From Actinomadura physcomitrii (GTDB lineage Bacteria > Actinomycetota > Actinomycetes > Streptosporangiales > Streptosporangiaceae): a stretch of 64,000 nucleotides of DNA. The translations under genes and the position numbers were made by a program. How positions within the stretch are numbered: the stretch's first letter is position 1; each line of letters begins with the position of its first letter. The stretch covers positions 84,317 to 148,316 of the forward strand of contig NZ_WBMS02000021.1 in NCBI RefSeq assembly GCF_008923205.2. The letters are read 5' to 3'. Below the pieces are notes generated by a model. The model saw only the letters and a program-made list of their open reading frames with translations, was not told the DNA's origin and searched no databases. Below, in pieces: positions 60,307 to 64,000 of this stretch.

Positions 60307-61032
60307 ATGGCCACTGACACCGACCCCGTCGCCGGCTCGGTCTGGCTGCGCCCCGGCCGACCGCGCCGGGGCCGCCCGCAGCTCAGCCGCGAGGAGATCG
60401 TCGGCGCCGCCGTCGCGCTGCTGGACGCCGACGGCATCGAGGGGTTCAGCATGCGCCGCCTCGCCGCCAGCATCAGCGCGGGCGCGACCTCGATGTACTT
60501 CTATGTCGCCAACAAGGACGAGCTGCTGGAACTCGTCGTCGACGAGATCCTCGGCGAGGTCGACATCCCCGACCCGGACCGGGTCGGCTGGCGCGAGGCG
60601 GCGGCCGGGGCCGTCCGCTCCTTCCGCACGGTCCTGCTCCGCCACTCCTGGGTGCTCGGGCTGTTCGGCAGCCACCCCGCCATCGGCCCGAACGCGATGC
60701 GGGTCAGCGACCGCACCATCGCGCTGCTGACCGCCGCCGGCCTGTCCGGCGCGGAGGTCAACTGGGCGAGCAACCTGCTGATGTCGCACGCCATCGGCTA
60801 CGCCACGTCCGACGCCGCGCTGGAGCGCGCCACCCGCGACGCCGGGAAGTCGCCCGCCGACCTCGTCGAGCAGCTCCGCCCGTTCGTGGAGCGCGTCGCC
60901 GACGACTACCCCAACTACGCCGCCTGGTGGCGGCAGAATCCGACCATCTGGGTCGAGCCGGACACGAGCTTCGAGTTCGGCCTCGAACGCATCCTCGACG
61001 GCTTGGAAGCCTGGCTCGACCGGAAGTCCTGA
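60307..61032 (+). CDS. TetR-family repressor (TetR_C type)
   Basis: A 241-residue repressor. The helix-turn-helix domain is SREEIVGAAVALLDADGIEG, then MRRLAASISAGATSMYFYVA and NKDELLELVVDEILGEVD, the arrangement of true TetR/ActII-type repressors with the TetR_C domain (TVLLRHSWVLGLFGSHPAIG, helices to residue 235). Its divergent partner is a drug-efflux transporter and the operator lies between them, so it most likely represses both. The ATG at 60307 has AAGGA upstream. Confidence 0.9.
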   Translation: MATDTDPVAGSVWLRPGRPRRGRPQLSREEIVGAAVALLDADGIEGFSMRRLAASISAGATSMYFYVANKDELLELVVDEILGEVDIPDPDRVGWREAAAGAVRSFRTVLLRHSWVLGLFGSHPAIGPNAMRVSDRTIALLTAAGLSGAEVNWASNLLMSHAIGYATSDAALERATRDAGKSPADLVEQLRPFVERVADDYPNYAAWWRQNPTIWVEPDTSFEFGLERILDGLEAWLDRKS

Positions 61033-61038
61033 CCGGCG

Positions 61039-61401
61039 TCAGGGGGACGGGGTGCCGCACGTCCCGGTGATGTCGTCGGTCGCCTTGCTGAAGCGGATCG
61101 CCTCGGAGTCCGACAGCAGGTTCCGGCCGGTCTCGTCGCCGCCGCTCTTCTTCAGCTTCGCGCCGACGTCCAGGACGACGTCGACCTCCTTGGCCAGGTG
61201 GTCGTCCTTCAGCTTCGGGCGCACGCGGCGCAGCGCGTCGATGATCCCCTGGACGTCGCCCGAGGTCGACGGGGTGCGCAGCGCGGCGGTGATCCGGGCG
61301 CAGTCGGCCTTCCGGTGGTCGCCGCCGCCGGAGCAGCCGGGGACGAGCAGGCACAGGACGAGCGCCGCAGCGGACGGGACGAGGGTGCGCGCGGGATTCA
61401 C
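61039..61401 (-). CDS. Small putative lipoprotein
   Basis: A 120-residue protein with a lipoprotein signal: LVPSAAALVLCLLVPGC, with lipidated Cys at residue 23. The mature ~98 residues are charged and helical (DVQGIIDALRRVRPKLKDDH) with two further cysteines (DCARITAAL and GTCGTPSP) that could pair. It is likely attached to the outer face of the membrane. No family is recognised. Start GTG 61401; it is convergent with the tetR gene, whose stop is 6 bp away. Confidence 0.72.
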   Translation of the reverse strand: MNPARTLVPSAAALVLCLLVPGCSGGGDHRKADCARITAALRTPSTSGDVQGIIDALRRVRPKLKDDHLAKEVDVVLDVGAKLKKSGGDETGRNLLSDSEAIRFSKATDDITGTCGTPSP

Positions 61402-61449
61402 ACGCTCGATGATCCCAGGCCGGGGACTGTGTACCGGTCTGCGGGGTAT

Positions 61450-61527
61450 GTGCGTTACGTGTTCGTCCGATATCTGATCGTGACGGCGGTGCTCACCGTG
61501 GTCGCGTACGTCCTGATCACCCGCTGA
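61450..61527 (+). CDS. Possible 25-residue single-span membrane peptide
   Basis: From GTG 61450 the frame reads VRYVFVRYLIVTAVLTVVAY and then VLITR before a stop. One membrane helix is flanked by Arg at both ends, a pattern found in small regulatory membrane peptides. A GCGGGG upstream is a weak ribosome binding site. It faces away from the lipoprotein gene. It may be chance coding. Confidence 0.35.
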   Translation: MRYVFVRYLIVTAVLTVVAYVLITR

Positions 61528-61599
61528 GCGTCACCGGCAACGCCCGATAGCCGGCGGAGCGAGGTCGCGCCTACCGGGAAGGCGCGACCTCGCGCGCCG

Positions 61600-63138
61600 T
61601 CAGCGGGCGGGGTTCAGCGTTTCGGTGTGCAGGACCTTTCCGTCCAGGTCGCGGAGGCGGACGGTGAGCGTCGCCGAATGCGCGTCGATGTCGACCTCGC
61701 CGAAGAACTGGAAGCCCTCCGCGGGCGAGGTGTTCGCGTGCGGCGGCGCCTGGACGAATCTCGCGACCGGCCCGAACGTGCCGTCGAGGGCGTTCGGCCC
61801 GAAGGCGCCCGCGTTCAGCGGGCCGGAGACGAATTCCCAGAACGGGTCGAAGTCCTGGAACGACGCCTTGGACGGGTCGTAGTAGTGGGCGGCCGTGTAA
61901 TGGACGTCGGCCGTCAGCCAGACGGTGTTGCGGACGCGGTTCTTCTTGATGTCGGAAAGGATCCCGGCGATCTCCCGCTCGCGGCCGAGCGGCGCGCCGC
62001 CATCGCCCTGCGCGGCGGCCTCCTGCGCGGTGCCGTCGGGGACGACCAGGCCGATCGGCAGATCGTTCGCGATGACCTTCCAGGTGGCCTTGGAACGGCG
62101 GAGCTCGCGCTTGAGCCAGGCGGCCTGCTCGGCGCCGAGCAGGCCGTCGCGCTGGGTGGGGGAGTCGTCGGCGTCGTTCGGCGACTTGTAGGTGCGCATG
62201 TCGAGCATGAACACGTCGAGCAGCGGGCCGTAGGAGATCTTGCGGTAGATGCGGCCGCCCTTCGCCGCCGGAATGGCGATCGGCGTGTACTCGAACGCGG
62301 CGCGGCGGGCGCGGGCGGACAGGACGTCCACGCGCTTCTCGGTGTACTGCGGCAGGTCGAGGATCTCGCCGGGGTACCAGTTGTTGAGCGTCTCGTGGTC
62401 GTCCCACTGGTAGAGCATCGGGACCTGCGCGTTGAACGCGCGGAGATTGGCGTCCTCGAGGTTGTAGCGGAACTGGCCGCGGTATTCGGCGAGGGTCTGG
62501 GCGACGGCGGACTTCTCCTCGGTGGTGAGGTTGCGCCACGTGGACCCGTCCGGCAGCTTCACCGTTTCAGTAAGCGGGCCGTCCGAATAGACGAGGTCGC
62601 CGCTGCACAGGAAGAAATCGGGGTCGACCGCGGCCATCGCCTTGAAGATGCGGTAACCGCCGAGGTCGGGGTTGATGCCCCAGCCCTGCCCGGCGAGGTC
62701 GCCCGACCAGACGAACCGGATGTCGCGGCGGGTGCGCGGCGCCGTGCGCAGCCGGCCGGCCACCGGCTCGGACGCCGGGCCCCGGTCCAGGCCGTCCAGC
62801 CGGACCCGGTAGTGCAGCTCGCGGCCCGGCGGCAGGCCGCGCAGGAACGCCTTCCCGGTCAGGTCGGTGTCCGGGGTGAGGACGGGGCCGCGCAGCGTCC
62901 GGGCGTTGCGGAAGTCGGGCCGGTCGCCGATCTCGACGAGCATCCGCGCGGGCCGGTCCGAGCGCGCCCAGATCACGGCCTCGTTCGCGGTGACGTCGCC
63001 GCTCTGCACGCCGTGGGTGAGTCGCGGGCGGCCCGTCCGCAGCAGGCCGGCGGCCCTTGCCGGGCCGTCGTTCAGCAGGGCAAAGGCCGCTCCCGCGGTC
63101 GTCACGAGACCACCGCGCAGCACGGTTCGCCGGTCCAT
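61600..63138 (-). CDS. phoD: Alkaline phosphatase D family protein, Tat-exported
   Basis: A 512-residue PhoD-type phosphatase/phosphodiesterase. The N-terminus is a twin-arginine signal (MDRRTVLRGGLVTTAGAAFA). A PhoD N-terminal beta domain spans about 35-140 (LTHGVQSGDVTANEAVIWAR). The metallophosphatase domain has DIRFVWSGDLAG, DPDFFLCSGDLVYSDGPL, QWDDHETLNNWYPGE and WLTADVHYTAAHYYDP, giving the metal-ligand Asp, Asn and His set. It should release phosphate outside the membrane, possibly from teichoic or nucleotide esters. ATG 63138 starts the Tat signal directly. Confidence 0.93.
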   Translation of the reverse strand: MDRRTVLRGGLVTTAGAAFALLNDGPARAAGLLRTGRPRLTHGVQSGDVTANEAVIWARSDRPARMLVEIGDRPDFRNARTLRGPVLTPDTDLTGKAFLRGLPPGRELHYRVRLDGLDRGPASEPVAGRLRTAPRTRRDIRFVWSGDLAGQGWGINPDLGGYRIFKAMAAVDPDFFLCSGDLVYSDGPLTETVKLPDGSTWRNLTTEEKSAVAQTLAEYRGQFRYNLEDANLRAFNAQVPMLYQWDDHETLNNWYPGEILDLPQYTEKRVDVLSARARRAAFEYTPIAIPAAKGGRIYRKISYGPLLDVFMLDMRTYKSPNDADDSPTQRDGLLGAEQAAWLKRELRRSKATWKVIANDLPIGLVVPDGTAQEAAAQGDGGAPLGREREIAGILSDIKKNRVRNTVWLTADVHYTAAHYYDPSKASFQDFDPFWEFVSGPLNAGAFGPNALDGTFGPVARFVQAPPHANTSPAEGFQFFGEVDIDAHSATLTVRLRDLDGKVLHTETLNPAR

Positions 63139-63229
63139 CGCAGACTCCGTTCCTTGATCCGTTACCGGACGGATGGTGACGGACTGGGACGGATCGCGGG
63201 TGCACGGCGGGTGAACGGAGAGGTTCGGC

Positions 63230-63259
63230 TTGACAACCGTTGGTCACGGAGTGTCTCCT
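63230..63259 (+). promoter_or_regulatory. Promoter for the leader peptide / cupin transcript
   Basis: A consensus TTGACA (63230-63235) is followed after 18 bp by TCTCCT (63254-63259), a poor -10. The start of transcription would fall at about 63266-63267, exactly at the leader-peptide ATG, suggesting a leaderless message. Confidence 0.5.
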
Positions 63260-63266
63260 TGATGCC

Positions 63267-63347
63267 ATGCCAGCGCGCGTTCCCGCCGACAGCCCCGTGG
63301 CCCTCCGCCGCGTGGCCAGCGCGCTGTGTCCTGCCTGTAGCCGCTGA
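63267..63347 (+). CDS. Cysteine-containing leader peptide
   Basis: A 26-residue ORF reading MPARVPADSPVALRRVASAL and then CPACSR before the stop. The ending (arginines, then VASALC with Cys codons at 21 and 24) is the pattern of actinomycete leader peptides found upstream of sulphur and cysteine genes. Ribosome stalling on the two Cys codons when cysteine is scarce would change folding of the following hairpin (63362-63380) and so control the cupin gene 61 bp downstream. The pattern is visible; the mechanism is inferred from cysteine-responsive attenuation described in mycobacteria. Confidence 0.65.
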   Translation: MPARVPADSPVALRRVASALCPACSR

Positions 63348-63361
63348 TCATCCCGTTGCTC

Positions 63362-63380
63362 CCGGGTGGCGCTCACCCGG
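63362..63380 (+). promoter_or_regulatory. Hairpin between leader peptide and cupin gene
   Basis: CCGGGTG (63362-63368) pairs with CACCCGG (63374-63380) around GCGCT, 14 bp after the leader-peptide stop. It is well placed to act as an attenuator or to mask translation. Confidence 0.5.
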
Positions 63381-63408
63381 ATCCGGCTCACACCAGGACA
63401 TCCAGGAC

Positions 63409-63813
63409 ATGGTTCCCGATCTCACTATGCGTGGTCAGGACGACCCGCACGGCCGCACCATCACCGCCCGCCCGCCCACCGTCGGCCAGCTCGCCGCACA
63501 CGTCCGCGACCTGGCGGCCCGCCCGTCCGACTGGTGGCGCCGCGTCGTGTTCGACGACGCCGGCCCGGTCCACGTCCCGCTGGACGCCCCGGACGGCGTC
63601 CGCCTGTGGCTGACCACCTGGCCGCCGGGGCACGGCGCGACCGTCCACGGCCAGGTCGGCACGCTGCTCGCCGGCGAGCTGGCGGAGGTGGCGATCGCGG
63701 CGGACGGCGTGACGGAGCGGCCGCTGCGGGCCAACCGGGTCCGCGTGCACGGCGGTCCGCAGACGTTCACCAACCCCGGCCCCGCCTTCGCCGTCAGCCT
63801 CCACGCCGCCTAG
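63409..63813 (+). CDS. Cysteine-dioxygenase-like cupin, ligands altered
   Basis: A 134-residue cupin resembling short actinobacterial cysteine dioxygenases in order of segments: WRRVVFDDAGPVHVPLD, VRLWLTTWPPGHGATVHGQV, a LAGELAEVAI strand and FTNPGPAFAVSLHAA at the end. In those enzymes the first iron motif is HDHG and the third His lies in a GPxHxH segment. Here the corresponding places read ATVHGQVG and RVHGGPQTF, so the HxH pair is incomplete. It may be inactive, use another metal site, or have diverged. The preceding Cys-codon leader peptide supports a sulphur-linked role. ATG 63409 is chosen; the frame is open further upstream. Confidence 0.7.
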   Translation: MVPDLTMRGQDDPHGRTITARPPTVGQLAAHVRDLAARPSDWWRRVVFDDAGPVHVPLDAPDGVRLWLTTWPPGHGATVHGQVGTLLAGELAEVAIAADGVTERPLRANRVRVHGGPQTFTNPGPAFAVSLHAA

Positions 63814-63935
63814 TAGCCGAACGGCCGAGCGCGCACCTGGCGGGCACGAGACCACCGCGCCCGTCCGTGCGGCCTAGATGAATGAGTCCAAGGGTTCGCC
63901 TGCGGACATGGGGCGAGGGCGTCCAATGTCAGTGT
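63814..63935. other. Gap before the insertion sequence
   Basis: 122 bp between the cupin and the transposase start. The left end of the IS982-type element should lie here, probably near 63870-63900, but its terminal repeat cannot be fixed without the other end. Confidence 0.4.
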
Positions 63936-64000
63936 GTGAAGACAGACCTAGACACCCTCGCAACGGCACTCTATGCCCGGATCGACGACGAGTTGAAGGC
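63936..64000 (+). mobile_element. IS982-family transposase, first codons only
   Basis: The window ends 21 codons into an ORF starting at GTG 63936 and reading MKTDLDTLATALYARIDDEL. This matches the conserved N-terminus of IS982-type transposases in actinomycetes. Whether the element is complete cannot be seen. Confidence 0.7.

Overview
The window is about 72-75% G+C, with frequent GTG/TTG starts, 4-base ATGA/GTGA stop-start overlaps and strong GC hairpins between genes. This is typical of a sporulating actinomycete chromosome. The gene order glmS - nnrD - alr - tsaE - tsaB - rimI - tsaD - groES - groEL - sigma/anti-sigma - DUF5319 - guaB - guaB3 - choD - guaA is the block also found, inverted, around Rv3396c-Rv3436c of Mycobacterium tuberculosis and in Streptomyces. 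The teichoic-acid-type polymerases, XRE/DUF397 genes and general style suggest Thermomonosporaceae (Actinomadura-like); that genus is an inference from gene content. I saw no rRNA or tRNA genes and no CRISPR array.

Positions 1-40,000 are mostly core chromosome: coenzyme A (coaA), amino sugar (glmS), NAD(P)HX repair (nnrD), D-alanine (alr), tRNA t6A (tsaE/B/D plus rimI), chaperonin (groES-groEL with a CIRCE operator), a SigD/ShbA-type sigma factor with an RsdA-like anti-sigma factor, and guanine nucleotide genes (guaB, guaB3, guaA). Interspersed accessory genes are an XRE regulator with two DUF397 genes (3.6-5.1 kb), a Gly/Tyr-rich repeat membrane protein (9.9-11.4 kb), a coiled-coil protein with 7- and 11-residue repeats (15.0-16.6 kb), glpD, a TetR with a long disordered N-terminus, gabD2, a cholesterol-oxidase-like GMC enzyme, a decayed spot at 33.9-35.1 kb (broken GlxA/AraC regulator and a truncated avidin-like gene), and two paralogous M43 metalloproteases flanking an AlkD-like glycosylase.

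Positions 40,000-64,000 are more accessory. They hold a peroxide module (ahpC-ahpD divergent from oxyR), two very large tandem paralogues joining a GT2 glycosyltransferase to a CDP-glycerol glycerophosphotransferase, a SAM methyltransferase, a form II CO-dehydrogenase-like set (coxS-coxL-coxM plus a tailed CoxG), a CHAP/peptidoglycan-binding hydrolase coupled to a 55-residue ORF missed by length cut-offs, a secreted small protein, an isocitrate-lyase-superfamily enzyme, a divergent MFS efflux/TetR pair with a visible operator, a lipoprotein, a Tat-exported PhoD phosphatase, and a cysteine-dioxygenase-like cupin preceded by a cysteine-containing leader peptide. The window ends in the first codons of an IS982-type transposase.

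The best candidates for something little described are the 7-to-11-residue repeat protein, the cysteine leader peptide ahead of a cupin with altered metal ligands, the tandem teichoic polymerases of which one has a degenerate GT2 module, the truncated avidin next to its broken regulator, and the small ORF coupled to the CHAP hydrolase. I do not see a convincing new multi-gene defence or biosynthetic system.
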